From Cognataquiflexum rubidum (GTDB lineage Bacteria; Bacteroidota; Bacteroidia; Cytophagales; Cyclobacteriaceae): a stretch of DNA of 64,000 nucleotides. The position numbers and the translations under genes were made by a program. Within the stretch, counting starts at the first letter, position 1; the number at the start of each line of letters is the position of its first letter. The DNA lies in contig NZ_JAKZAL010000013.1 in NCBI RefSeq assembly GCF_022538115.1, positions 62,001 through 126,000 of the forward strand. Reading direction: 5' to 3'. The notes under the pieces were generated by a model that saw only the letters and a list, made by a program, of their open reading frames with translations, searched no databases and was not told where the DNA came from. Shown piece by piece: positions 16,801 through 24,436 of this stretch.

Positions 16801-16886
16801 TATGTTCCAAAAAGTGATAACAGACCAAAGCCGACAATGACCAAAAGTCGGTTGTTAAGTGAAAATTTTAAGATTCTGTTGAGCAT
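13797..16886 (-). CDS. Heavy-metal efflux RND transporter (CusA/CzcA family)
   Basis: A 1029-residue inner-membrane proton/metal antiporter, full length for the family (about 1030-1050). Twelve membrane helices are predicted in the RND pattern, with large periplasmic loops after TM1 (about 30-335) and TM7 (about 555-865). The N-terminal VDVFPDLTAPTV and EVERLVTFPIE motifs are the heavy-metal (HME) RND signature. The TM4 metal/proton motif reads AIGDLVDDAIIDVEN. This resembles the AIGx3DAAx3IEN form of Cu/Ag pumps more than the DFGx3DGA form of Co/Zn/Cd pumps, but is not identical, so the metal is unresolved. Adaptor gene upstream (67-base gap) and TolC-type gene downstream. Confidence 0.93.
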   Translation of the reverse strand: MLNRILKFSLNNRLLVIVGFGLLSLFGTYIAFNMEVDVFPDLTAPTVVVLTEAHGMAPEEVERLVTFPIETSVNGASNVRRVRSASSGGFSVVWVEFEWDTDIYRARQVVNEKLATISDRLPSGVGTPTMAPQSSIMGEIMFVALSADSTTMMDLRTIADWIIRPRLLATGGVAQVIVYGGDFKQYQIQANPQRMNFNGVSLSELIAAAGESNGNSSGGFLNEYGNEYIIKGIGRTNDVSEIGRSIIKKSNGQVIRIEDVAEIKIGAAPKIGDASNNGKPSVVLAVSKQPSVNTLELTSKIDEAVFDLQKTLPADIVINTKVFRQADFINASISNIQRTLMEGSAFVVIVLFLFLMNWRATVISLLAIPISLLVAILTLKWLGFTINTMSLGGMAIAIGDLVDDAIIDVENVLKRLKENAKKPKAERTNQIEVIFNASFEIRQSIINATFIIIVAFIPLFFLSGMEGKLLAPLGIAFIVALFASLIIAITLTPVLCSYMLTNEERLEKQEKESWLVTKLQVSYVTFLEFAMKWKKSFIGSALAMLLVAILAFTQLGRSFLPEFNEGALTLAVVSLPGLSLEESNKIGKRVEDILLTIPEIISTTRRTGRAELDEHAQGVNSSEIEVPFELGERTRAEFLADLRDKLSVVKEANISIGQPISHRIDHMLSGTRANIAIKIFGSDLNRMNALGNQIKNEIQNIEGLVDLSVEPQIEIPQIQIKAKREILSHYGITIGQFNEFVDVGLSGEKVADIYEENRSFDLIVRFDPQSRGKMEDILNTQIDTHTGEKIPLHYVADIVSASGPNTINRENVQRKTVVSANVSGRDQKSVVDEVRQRINDNINLPEGYHVELGGQFEAEEEASSTLLITSMFSLLVIFLILFQEFKNAKTASIILINLPLALIGGILSIYFTNGILSIPAIIGFITLFGIATRNGILLVSHYETLREEGMDLYQTVIQGSKDRLSPILMTAITAGLALIPLAMASDLPGNEIQSPMAKVILGGLTTSTLLNLIIVPMVYYLSKTKSEIK

Positions 16887-16953
16887 GTTTTTCTTGATGT
16901 ATTATATTGAAAATCAGTAGGTTAGTGTGGTATACCTACAAAACAACTCAAGG

Positions 16954-18450
16954 TCAATGGGAGTGACCATGCTCCGGAATAGCTCCTGAGGCACTTGCCA
17001 ATTTGATGGCATATGCCCCTTTAGTGACGACCCTTTCTCCTTCTTTCACTCCTGAGAGTACCTGTACATGTTTTCCATCATTGCCTCCCAATTTGATTTC
17101 TCTTTTTTGGAAAGTTTCTCCCCCTGTCTGTACAAAAACAAAGAAATTTCCAAGCTCTTCCATCAAGGCAGAAGAAGGAATCACCAAAGCATCCGGTATG
17201 GGAGTTGATTTCAGGTAAACTTCAGCCACAGATCCCGGGATGATATTTCCAATATTGTCTATTTCGAAAGAGATCGGTATGTAGGACATATTTTCGGAAG
17301 TACTTTTCCCGAAGGAGATAACCTTACCGTTCATGTTTTCTGTATCAAAAACTGTCTCTTCGCTTATGATTTTAAAATTGGCAGCGCTGATGGAAGGTAA
17401 TTTTTGGAAGTACTTTTGGGAGACATTTGCCTGAAGTACTATTTTTTTGTTTTTACTGACCAAGGCCAAAGGAATTCCGGGTTCGACATATTGACCTTCA
17501 GAAACAAGGAGATTTTTGAGGAAACCATTTGAATTTGTGGTTACTTTTTGGCCGGAAGCGGAATAGTTTTTGGAAACTGCCTGATAGCTCGACTGCATGT
17601 TTTCATACTCAAGTTTGGTTTTGAGGAAATCCCTTTCCGAAATAATCTTGTCCTTCACCAAAATTTCGGCCCGTTCAAATTCAGCTTTGGCCAATTCGTA
17701 TTTGGCTTTGGTTTCTTTGTAGTAGACATCGGGATTTCCTTGCGCAAGGCTTCCACCGGTGATGGTAAAAAGATGGTCGCCGACATTCAGCTTTGATCCA
17801 ACAATCGTTTTGTTGCTCGCAAAAATGACCGCGCCCCCTGAATTGGCCGTGATCACCGTTTCATCTCCCGGAGCGGGAAGGACCTGACCACTAGTTTTTA
17901 GGATTTCCCTGAAGGTAACCCTACGTACGGGTTCATTGGCAAATTCAATATTCCAAGCCTGAGGCTTCAAATATGTGATCTCCTCCCCGGTTTCAGACGC
18001 TTTCTGATTTCTGACCACAGCAACCAAATCGCTGAAAACCTCGATATTTTCAAAAACAAATATTTCGGAACCTTGGCCGGTTTGGACATCGAAGGTGAGT
18101 TTCCCTGCACCGCTTGATTCAGGGGTGATTTCAACTTCATAGATGCCTGTACTTGCTTGGCTATTTGCTTCAGCCAAAAAATTCTTTCTGTCCAAGGTAA
18201 GTGTGACTTTGATTTTCCCATCTTGAATAGGTTGGAATTTTTCCCCGAGACTAGTCAGGTGAACCATCATGGTTGTTGGTTTTCCGGCTATCAGGTAAGG
18301 AAAGTCTACAAAAAGTTCGGTTTTGTCTGAATAGGAGGTCAATGCCACGGGCGGGATTGATTCTTCCTCATCGTGGCTATGGTCATGGGCTTGGCCGCAA
18401 CTGAAAGCGAGGACCAATAGCCAAGCCAAAAGGGTATTTGCCTTTTTCAT
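16954..18450 (-). CDS. RND efflux periplasmic adaptor lipoprotein (CusB/CzcB-like)
   Basis: A 498-residue membrane-fusion protein. The signal ends in a lipobox (LVLAFSC, Cys18), so it is probably a lipoprotein. A HDHSHDEEE cluster follows directly and could bind metal. An N-terminal beta domain (about 35-145) precedes the barrel-sandwich halves (ANSGGAVIFASNK and NSNGFLKNLLVSEGQ) around a coiled hairpin (about 245-300), then the beta-barrel and C-terminal domain with a PEHGHSH tail. It links the inner-membrane pump to the outer-membrane channel and may deliver metal to the pump. It follows the His-rich gene by 77 bases. Confidence 0.92.
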   Translation of the reverse strand: MKKANTLLAWLLVLAFSCGQAHDHSHDEEESIPPVALTSYSDKTELFVDFPYLIAGKPTTMMVHLTSLGEKFQPIQDGKIKVTLTLDRKNFLAEANSQASTGIYEVEITPESSGAGKLTFDVQTGQGSEIFVFENIEVFSDLVAVVRNQKASETGEEITYLKPQAWNIEFANEPVRRVTFREILKTSGQVLPAPGDETVITANSGGAVIFASNKTIVGSKLNVGDHLFTITGGSLAQGNPDVYYKETKAKYELAKAEFERAEILVKDKIISERDFLKTKLEYENMQSSYQAVSKNYSASGQKVTTNSNGFLKNLLVSEGQYVEPGIPLALVSKNKKIVLQANVSQKYFQKLPSISAANFKIISEETVFDTENMNGKVISFGKSTSENMSYIPISFEIDNIGNIIPGSVAEVYLKSTPIPDALVIPSSALMEELGNFFVFVQTGGETFQKREIKLGGNDGKHVQVLSGVKEGERVVTKGAYAIKLASASGAIPEHGHSH

Positions 18451-18527
18451 GGAAATGTAAATTTAGATTTTAAATAGGAGATGGTGTGCCAAAGAGAATC
18501 CAAGCAGGATTATTGGTCACAATGGAA

Positions 18528-18941
18528 TCAGGTAAAAAACGGTGGTGCTCTTAATCCGCCGGGTGGAAAATAGCCAACTATTAGCGAAGCTTCAGTAGGG
18601 TCAAAAAATTGTTTATTTACAACAAATACAGGAAAACTGATTTTCAGACATAATGTATCATTGGACTGGAAATCAAAATACTGTTTGTTAAATGTCTCGT
18701 CCATATTGGGACAGGAGATGCATTCTACTCCCTTTTGTCCATGGGGAACAAATGAAAAGACATTATCCAATAGGCCATGATGATCAGCAGAATTAAAACC
18801 TATGACTTCCCCTTGGTGTGAATGGTGATTGTGGTGAAATTCATCCGCATTTCCATGGTGATGATGGGGAAAAATGCTATGCCCCAACATCATCAATGTG
18901 GAGACTGATAAAAAAAACAGGGACAGATAGTTTTTCAGCAT
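18528..18941 (-). CDS. His-rich exported protein leading the metal-efflux operon
   Basis: A 137-residue protein with a signal-type N-terminus (hydrophobic 5-21). It is rich in histidine: PHHHHGN, FHHNHHSHQ and ADHHG within residues 25-55, and has a CISCPN pair (about 75-78). This resembles small His-rich proteins found ahead of CzcBAC-type genes in Bacteroidota and suggests metal sensing, buffering or delivery; no named domain is recognised. A perfect -7 box lies so close (18948-18955) that the transcript may be leaderless. It is first in a four-gene unit with the adaptor, pump and channel. Confidence 0.75.
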   Translation of the reverse strand: MLKNYLSLFFLSVSTLMMLGHSIFPHHHHGNADEFHHNHHSHQGEVIGFNSADHHGLLDNVFSFVPHGQKGVECISCPNMDETFNKQYFDFQSNDTLCLKISFPVFVVNKQFFDPTEASLIVGYFPPGGLRAPPFFT

Positions 18942-18947
18942 TTAATT

Positions 18948-18955
18948 CAAAGATA
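18948..18955 (-). promoter_or_regulatory. Putative -7 box of the metal-efflux operon
   Basis: On the minus strand the sequence is TATCTTTG, an exact TAnnTTTG match. Its usual start point would fall at about 18941, the first base of the ATG. Either the mRNA is leaderless or this is not the true promoter; no -33 element is obvious. Confidence 0.35.
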
Positions 18956-19040
18956 AAGAACGCATCAAATGATTCATCATTGAGGGCAAATTATCTGTTT
19001 TAAATATAAATGATCCAAATAAACTGCCCAATGACAAAAG

Positions 19041-19466
19041 TCACTCAGTGGGGTATTTTTCATGGATGAATTTGATACATTCTTTGGCCAAAGCCTTGAT
19101 TACCTCTTCACTCACATCTGAAAGCTTGTTGATATACACACAGGATTTACCGTTTTTGAATTTACCCAATTGGGCGAGCAGCCCACCGTGCTGACCTTCT
19201 ACATCACATAATAAATAAAGCGAGATAGCAGCCTTTCTCGGTGAGAATCCCAAAATCGGTGCATCATCCTCACGGCCACTGTCATATTTATAATGGTAAG
19301 AACCAAATCCAATGATACTTGGGCCCCACATTTTGGGTTCAAAACCTGACACTTCGCTGAAAATCCTGATCAGTTCAAAGCTGTCTTTTCTTTTCTGGTC
19401 ATTTTCTACGGAATTGATAAAATCCGTTACAGAACTGTCCGTTTCCTGGGTTTTGTTCTTGGTCAT
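19041..19466 (-). CDS. DUF1801-domain protein
   Basis: A 141-residue soluble protein matching the DUF1801 (YdhG-like) fold: an N-terminal helix with a conserved WGPSIIGFGSYHYKY segment, then GFSPRKAAISLYLL, and a C-terminal KSCVYINKLSDVSEEVIKALAKE motif. Structures of the family show a frataxin-like alpha/beta fold, but function is not established. It is five bases downstream of another DUF1801-related gene on the same strand, so the two are probably co-transcribed. Confidence 0.85.
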   Translation of the reverse strand: MTKNKTQETDSSVTDFINSVENDQKRKDSFELIRIFSEVSGFEPKMWGPSIIGFGSYHYKYDSGREDDAPILGFSPRKAAISLYLLCDVEGQHGGLLAQLGKFKNGKSCVYINKLSDVSEEVIKALAKECIKFIHEKYPTE

Positions 19467-19471
19467 GGTTT

Positions 19472-20026
19472 CTATTTGTATTTATCATTTAGACTGATTC
19501 CCTGCATGATCATCGGTTTGATTTTTTCCAGTCGGGTCAATTGAGTTGCTTCCCGTTTGGCTTCCTGTATGTATGCCGAATATTCTTTTTGTTTGTAAGA
19601 ACTTAGCTTTTCAAAACAGAAATTGAATTCTTCATCCGAACACAATGCCTCGCTGAGTATGGTGGGGATTTCTATTTCCTTAGATTTTTGGATGTCAGGT
19701 TTAAGCCCATTTTTAGCATTTTCAATGGCCTCTTGGATGTAAGAAATGATTAAATCGGGATTGATTTCTTCGATGGATTGAAACCTCCATTGCCGTTGTG
19801 ATTTGGTTTTGCCCTCTTGTGCATTGACCAAAACCTGCGCAGGATCGGATAGAAAAACGCCATTGTAAAACCAAATCCCCACATAGGATTTGAATGCCGC
19901 AATACCCAAAATATTTTGACCTCTGTAGGTATAGACATCAATTCCCCATTTGATTGTCCTTTCCAGTTCGGTTTGCGAAATAATGGATTTCAGTTTATCC
20001 ATTATATCCATTGGGTTTTTGATCAT
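19472..20026 (-). CDS. DUF1801/YdeI (OmpD-associated)-type protein
   Basis: A 184-residue protein. The N-terminal half (ERTIKWGIDVYTYRGQNILGIAAFKSYVGIWFYNG) is a DUF1801 domain. The C-terminal part (about 125-180: LSSYKQKEYSAYIQEAKREATQLTRLEKIKPMIMQG, read in pieces) matches the helical YdeI/OmpD-associated tail. YdeI is linked to antimicrobial-peptide resistance in Enterobacteria; that role cannot be assumed here. It is five bases upstream of a second DUF1801 gene, giving an operon of two related proteins. Confidence 0.7.
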   Translation of the reverse strand: MIKNPMDIMDKLKSIISQTELERTIKWGIDVYTYRGQNILGIAAFKSYVGIWFYNGVFLSDPAQVLVNAQEGKTKSQRQWRFQSIEEINPDLIISYIQEAIENAKNGLKPDIQKSKEIEIPTILSEALCSDEEFNFCFEKLSSYKQKEYSAYIQEAKREATQLTRLEKIKPMIMQGISLNDKYK

Positions 20027-20168
20027 TTTGGGAAAAATTAGATTGAGAATCTAATTTAATTCTGATTCCGATAAAATACCAGCCTTAGGCTTAGACAAAA
20101 AATTATGAAACAGTACCAGAGGCACAAAAGTCGACCTTTTATGCCTTTTGGTCGTAACTAAAATAACA

Positions 20169-21416
20169 TCAAAGTTTTGAAGGATCACCCAGTTTCCCCA
20201 TAAATAGAATTGCACCGCTATGTTTTTCCTGAATAAAGAAAATGAAGGGCTTGTCCAAAGTAATTACTGTAGGAAATGAAGGTCCTGCTGAAGTAAATTC
20301 AATGACTTCCACAATCGTTGCAGCGGCCGCTTCTGTTCCCTTTTCATCCACTTCAATCATCGCATCATGGATAACACGGGATATTTTCAGGTCATTGGTA
20401 GGATTGGAAAACAGTTTGGTGAAGTTATCGGGATGGAAAGAGAAAGGCTTGACTAATCCCATCGCCATTAGATCAGCTTTCATGTTTGCCATTTTGTACT
20501 TCATTTTGAATTTGGGCATTTTGAGGATGAAGTTCTGTTCTGATGAGTTTTTTCTCCACATTTCAATGTTACCCAAATTCAAATATTGGCTTACCTGATC
20601 AAGATCGCCTTGCGGATTGTACAGAATTCCCATGGAATATTGGCCTGTGGAATAGGGTATTTCAAAGTAGTGGTATCCATCTCCAAAATAACCTCTAAAT
20701 GCGGAAGGTTTATCCAAGTCCATCATGTCTACCAGAACAGGATTCCCTGGAAAAGGATAAAAGTTTTCCTTTTTGGTTTTGGAAGCTACAAATTGATACT
20801 TCCAATCAGCTTTGTAATAAATGGCATTGACCAAATACATGACAGCATTGGAAGGAATTTCATCCAACATATCTTGGATTAGGTTATTTGTTTTTTGAGC
20901 TATCCAGTTGTTGATGATGTTGACTGAATTGGGATTCAGCATATCAAGTCCTGCGATTTCAGCATTGTAGTATTCCCTTGCAATATCCTTGAACGGCACT
21001 TGTACCTGATACTCCTGCTTGTACCAAATGGCATTGGCAATGGCCAATTTCACTTTCGGATCAACTTGTAGTAAAAATTCAGTCAGTTCTTTGGAGCCAC
21101 GATTGGCATCATCAATAGACATTCCCTCATACCTGAGAAGATCAACAAATTCTTGGAGAACTTCCCCCTCATTCCCATTCATGGTCATGGAGAGGGCCTG
21201 ATGGATGCTGTAAGGACTGTAAAATTGATTGGCTTCTTCAGTGTCATTCAGCTGCGCAAAAAGATCAAGGGCGAATTTTGTACTCGAATTGGCCAGTTCT
21301 TTTTCATAAGTGGCCAGAGTTCTCAAATTAGCTTCGGCAGGTTTTATTTCTTCGGAAGGCACACAGGCAAAGAATAGTGCACCAAATGAAAAGAGGGGTA
21401 GGAGAAGTTTTTTCAT
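20169..21416 (-). CDS. Serpin-family lipoprotein (serine protease inhibitor)
   Basis: A 415-residue protein with a lipoprotein signal (ALFFAC, Cys18), then a full-length serpin fold: FALDLFAQL, NQFYSPYSIHQALSMTMNG, the YKADWKYQF segment and C-terminal KPFIFFI..ILFMGKLGDP. The reactive-loop hinge EKGTEAAAAT (about 358-367) has the small residues needed for loop insertion, so it should be inhibitory rather than a non-inhibitory relative. Counting from the hinge puts Phe374 at P1, suggesting a chymotrypsin-like target, but the loop seems a few residues longer than in alpha-1-antitrypsin, so P1 is uncertain. Surface-anchored serpins may guard against host or competitor proteases. Confidence 0.92.
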   Translation of the reverse strand: MKKLLLPLFSFGALFFACVPSEEIKPAEANLRTLATYEKELANSSTKFALDLFAQLNDTEEANQFYSPYSIHQALSMTMNGNEGEVLQEFVDLLRYEGMSIDDANRGSKELTEFLLQVDPKVKLAIANAIWYKQEYQVQVPFKDIAREYYNAEIAGLDMLNPNSVNIINNWIAQKTNNLIQDMLDEIPSNAVMYLVNAIYYKADWKYQFVASKTKKENFYPFPGNPVLVDMMDLDKPSAFRGYFGDGYHYFEIPYSTGQYSMGILYNPQGDLDQVSQYLNLGNIEMWRKNSSEQNFILKMPKFKMKYKMANMKADLMAMGLVKPFSFHPDNFTKLFSNPTNDLKISRVIHDAMIEVDEKGTEAAAATIVEVIEFTSAGPSFPTVITLDKPFIFFIQEKHSGAILFMGKLGDPSKL

Positions 21417-21472
21417 AGTTAGAGCATTTGTTTGACTAAACGGAGAATAGAAGGAAAACGCTACAATGAAAA

Positions 21473-22642
21473 TTACTTTGATTTCTCCAATGCCCTTTCT
21501 ACATCTTGAATAATATCTTCATAATGTTCCAAACCCACTGAAAGTCTTACCAAACCATCTGAAATCCCGACTTTTGCCCTTTCCTCCACCGAAAGTTTGC
21601 TATGCGTAGTAGATGCCGGATGGGTGATGATGCTGCGGCTGTCTCCGAGGTTTGGGGTGATGGATACCATCTGAAGGGAATCTATGAATTTTTGTGCCCT
21701 TGCCAATCCTCCTTTCAAGGTCAGGGTAATGATGCCTCCTCCTTGTTTCATTTGTTTTTTGGCAAGTTCATATTGTGGATGGGAGGGAAGGAACGGATAT
21801 TTGACAAAGTCAATTTCAGTATCTCCTTCAAAATAGGTGGCGACTTTCAAGGCATTTTCACAATGCCTGTCCATTCTGACAGCCAAGGTTTCCATGCTTT
21901 TGGACAAAATCCAGGCATTAAAAGGGGAAATAGATGGGCCTGTATGTCTGGTGAAAAATTCTACTTCTTTGATCAGTTCTTTTTTGCCCAAAATCAAACC
22001 TCCTAAAACCCGGCCTTGACCGTCGATGTATTTGGTGGCGGAATGTGTGACGATGTGCGCTCCCCATTTTGCAGGTTGCTGCAGGTAAGGTGTGGCAAAG
22101 CAATTGTCCACCACCAAGATCAATTTATGTGCTTCAGCAAATTTTCCTGCCCATTCTAAGTCAATGATTTCTAATCCCGGATTGGAAGGAGTTTCGATAA
22201 AAAGCATCTTGGTGTTGGGCTGCACGAGTTTTTCCCAATGTTGAAAATCCGAAATATCTCCGTAAGTGGAAGTTATTCCCCATTTTGGGAAAATGCGCGT
22301 GAGTAGCTGATGTGTAGAACCAAAAAGGGAGCGGGAAGCCAAAATATGGTCTCCTTGCTGCAAAAGTGATGCAATACTTCCAAACATGGCCGCCATACCC
22401 GATGAGGTCGCAATTCCGGATTCTGTTCCTTCTGCTGCACAGACCTTTTGGATCAGGTCGGAGGAATTGGGATTCGAATACCTTGAATAAATATTTCCTT
22501 CTATTTCCTCGGCAAACATCTGTCTCGCTTCCTCAGCCGAATCAAAAGTAAAACTTGAAGTCAGGTAAATCGGCGAGGAATGCTCTCTTTGGCTTGATTT
22601 GGTTGCAGAAATGCGGATTGCATCGGTTTCAAAATGGGACAT
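21473..22642 (-). CDS. metZ: O-succinylhomoserine sulfhydrylase (PLP enzyme)
   Basis: A 389-residue Cys/Met-metabolism PLP enzyme. The cofactor lysine is Lys204 in HSATKYIDGQG, and the run after it (GRVLGG) is characteristic of the MetZ branch, which uses sulfide and O-succinylhomoserine to make homocysteine. Other marks are SRYSNPNS, ATSSGMAAM (phosphate loop), FIETPSNP and VVDNCFATP. Cystathionine gamma-synthase or an O-acetylhomoserine enzyme remain possible because substrate choice depends on a few residues. Strong context support: the long leader contains a SAM-I riboswitch, as expected of a methionine-biosynthesis gene. Confidence 0.9.
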   Translation of the reverse strand: MSHFETDAIRISATKSSQREHSSPIYLTSSFTFDSAEEARQMFAEEIEGNIYSRYSNPNSSDLIQKVCAAEGTESGIATSSGMAAMFGSIASLLQQGDHILASRSLFGSTHQLLTRIFPKWGITSTYGDISDFQHWEKLVQPNTKMLFIETPSNPGLEIIDLEWAGKFAEAHKLILVVDNCFATPYLQQPAKWGAHIVTHSATKYIDGQGRVLGGLILGKKELIKEVEFFTRHTGPSISPFNAWILSKSMETLAVRMDRHCENALKVATYFEGDTEIDFVKYPFLPSHPQYELAKKQMKQGGGIITLTLKGGLARAQKFIDSLQMVSITPNLGDSRSIITHPASTTHSKLSVEERAKVGISDGLVRLSVGLEHYEDIIQDVERALEKSK

Positions 22643-22741
22643 GGGAATGGTATTTAGCTATTGGTTAATAGGTTAGATGTGCTTTGAAATAAGGAATTGG
22701 CAGGAACTGGAATCTGATGAAATTAAAAAACTTGGCGCTAA

Positions 22742-22774
22742 TACTTGGTACATAGTACATGGTACTTCGTACTT
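22742..22774 (-). repeat. GTAC-rich imperfect repeat in the metZ leader
   Basis: On the minus strand two similar 14-base units, AAGTACGAAGTACC and ATGTACTATGTACC, follow each other, then AAGTA. They can pair with themselves or each other. The repeat lies between the riboswitch and the metZ start, so it could be part of the expression platform or a mobile small repeat. Confidence 0.6.
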
Positions 22775-22824
22775 CCCAATTTTAAATAATCCCAGAAAAT
22801 GAAAATAAAATCGCATAATGTCTA

Positions 22825-22930
22825 ATTTATAGGTCCCGTTTGTCCGGGCAGGTATTGGCACCTTTCTCGATGTGTCGGGATGGTTGCCAGAGGGTCAGCG
22901 AGCCTGTTCTCTCACCTCTTCTTTATAAAT
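22825..22930 (-). promoter_or_regulatory. SAM-I (S-box) riboswitch upstream of metZ
   Basis: Read on the minus strand, the P1 helix pairs ATTTATA (starting 22930) with TATAAAT (22831-22825). Inside are the S-box hallmarks in order: AAGAAGAGGTG, a GAGAAC..GCTC region, GACCCTCTGGCAACC, then AAAGGTGCCAATACC, and a final GC-rich hairpin CCCGGACAAACGGG. This is the conserved core of the S-adenosylmethionine aptamer. It begins roughly 290 bases upstream of metZ and should lower metZ expression when SAM is plentiful. No clear T-tailed terminator follows, so the mode of control is open. Confidence 0.9.
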
Positions 22931-22949
22931 CAGTTGCCTGAAGTGTTCA

Positions 22950-22981
22950 CAAAGAAAGTTTCCAAAAAGTTGATTTCAAAA
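22950..22981 (-). promoter_or_regulatory. Putative promoter of the metZ leader
   Basis: Minus-strand -33 TTTTG (22981-22977), 19-base spacer, then TTTCTTTG (22957-22950), one mismatch to TAnnTTTG. The predicted start lies a few bases before the riboswitch P1 helix, as expected. Confidence 0.5.
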
Positions 22982-23020
22982 GATTCTTTCAGAATACTTT
23001 TTTATTGAAGGGATATTAGA

Positions 23021-23171
23021 TTGAAATACGATGGAAATAGGGTTGAAATACGATGGAAATAAGGTTGAAATATATGAAATGGATATTTATCGATATTTGA
23101 TATTTATGGATATTGGATGAGTGAAAATTTGGCGGTTTTGTCTCACGTCTCAAATCTCACGTCTCACGTCT
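23021..23171. repeat. Short tandem repeats in the pth-metZ intergenic region
   Basis: Two 22-base units TTGAAATACGATGGAAATA(A/G)GG (23021-23042, 23043-23064) and a decayed third copy, followed by (G)ATATTT(A/G) variants to about 23117. Then comes a run of TCTCACGTC motifs (23141-23171) ending next to the pth stop. No coding sense or promoter is seen here. Confidence 0.7.
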
Positions 23172-23173
23172 TA

Positions 23174-23734
23174 TTAATCATTAAATTGTGTCATCGTCAT
23201 ATTGATCCCGACGGTACAGAAACTCAGGACCATGTCTATGGCTTTGTCCATAAAAATCGGAAGTTCGTCGATTTCTTTTTGAGACCATCTGCCAAGGACG
23301 TATTCTATCTGTCTTCCTTTCGGAAAATCATCTCCAATCCCAAATCTCAATCTGGGATAATCCTGTCCTCCTGCAAGTTCTTCGATGTTTTTCAATCCAT
23401 TATGTCCTGCTGAAGAGCCTTTTCCTCTCATTCTCAATTTACCAAAAGGCAAAGCCACATCATCCACGATGACCATGATGTTTTCTTTGGGAATGTCCAA
23501 TTCCTTCATCCAATAATTCACCGATTTGCCACTAAGGTTCATGTAAGTGGTGGGTTTGATCAGGTAAATCTGTCTGCTTTTGTATTTGAAGTTGGTACTG
23601 AATGCAAGACGGTCACTTTTCCAGGAAACACCTTGCTTGTCAGCGAGTCTGTCTACTGTCAAAAATCCTACGTTATGTCGGGTCAACTCATATTCTGGAC
23701 CGATATTCCCAAGTCCTACAATCAGGTATTTCAT
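23174..23734 (-). CDS. pth: Peptidyl-tRNA hydrolase
   Basis: Cytoplasmic enzyme that recycles peptidyl-tRNA released from stalled ribosomes. The 186-residue protein has [24 protein letters not shown] at the start (His20 is the catalytic base position), then [23 protein letters not shown] and [11 protein letters not shown], all diagnostic. The ATG at 23734 fits the family start; a longer in-frame reading to 23761 adds residues not found in Pth. It lies 37 bases after the rplY terminator; rplY and pth are often neighbours in bacteria. Confidence 0.95.
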   Translation of the reverse strand: MKYLIVGLGNIGPEYELTRHNVGFLTVDRLADKQGVSWKSDRLAFSTNFKYKSRQIYLIKPTTYMNLSGKSVNYWMKELDIPKENIMVIVDDVALPFGKLRMRGKGSSAGHNGLKNIEELAGGQDYPRLRFGIGDDFPKGRQIEYVLGRWSQKEIDELPIFMDKAIDMVLSFCTVGINMTMTQFND

Positions 23735-23770
23735 CAATTCAATTTTTGGAATGTGGTGCAAAAATAAAAA

Positions 23771-23797
23771 ATCCTGCTTAAGGACTAAGCAGGATTT
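23771..23797 (-). terminator. Terminator after rplY
   Basis: Stem AATCCTGCTTA / TAAGCAGGATT (11 bp, 5-base loop) with a T-run on the minus strand. It sits between rplY and pth, so the two are at least partly uncoupled. Confidence 0.85.
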
Positions 23798-23823
23798 GAT
23801 TTATTGGTTTTTAAGAAGTGAAA

Positions 23824-24396
23824 TTATTCACCTTTTTTACCTCTCAATGCTCTTGGAATACCTACAGAGACGATCGATACATTGGGGCTGGTTAGGATAT
23901 CAAATCCCTGCGCCTTAACTTCACCTACTCTGATTGACTTTCCGAGGTCTAAGCTTGACACATCCACCTTGATTTTGTCAGGAAGGCTGGCTGCTAGACC
24001 TTTTACAGCAATTTTTCTGGTTTTGAATTCCAACTTACCACCTTTTTGAACACCTGGTGCCGTACCGACAATTTCCACAGGGATTTCAAATTTGATGGCT
24101 CTATCAGGGCTGAAAGCCAAGAAATCTGCATGCAACAATACGTCACTTACAGGGTGAAACTGGCAATCTTTCAACACCGCTTTCATTATGTTGCCTTCGA
24201 TGTTCAAGTCAACTGTGTGCACATCTGGTGTGTAAACCAAGTCTCTGAACAGAATAGCAGGAGAATAAAAGTGGATTTGTTCTTTGATCGCAGGACCGTA
24301 AACTACGCAGGGTACATTACCTTCTTCACGGATCTGCTTCAAGTCTCCACTCTCGAGATTTGCTCTTTTAAACCCTATAATCTCTAATGATTTCAT
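23824..24396 (-). CDS. rplY: 50S ribosomal protein L25 (CTC/TL5 form)
   Basis: A 190-residue, two-domain L25. The N-terminal part (about 1-90: ETIGFKRANL-like start, REEGNVPCVVYGP, FHPVSDVLLHADFLAF) binds 5S rRNA. The C-terminal beta domain (about 95-185: KFEIPVEIVGTAPGVQKGGKLEF, VSSLDLGKSIRVGEV) is the general-stress CTC/TL5 extension absent from the short E. coli protein. Position between prs and pth matches a conserved bacterial order. A terminator follows it. Confidence 0.95.
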   Translation of the reverse strand: MKSLEIIGFKRANLESGDLKQIREEGNVPCVVYGPAIKEQIHFYSPAILFRDLVYTPDVHTVDLNIEGNIMKAVLKDCQFHPVSDVLLHADFLAFSPDRAIKFEIPVEIVGTAPGVQKGGKLEFKTRKIAVKGLAASLPDKIKVDVSSLDLGKSIRVGEVKAQGFDILTSPNVSIVSVGIPRALRGKKGE

Positions 24397-24436
24397 AAAT
24401 TTTTTAATTTGATTGTATATGTTTGATTAATTAATC

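Noticed and set aside
22673-22861. Minus-strand 62-codon reading frame before metZ
   Set aside because: It overlaps the SAM riboswitch aptamer and GTAC repeat and has no family resemblance.
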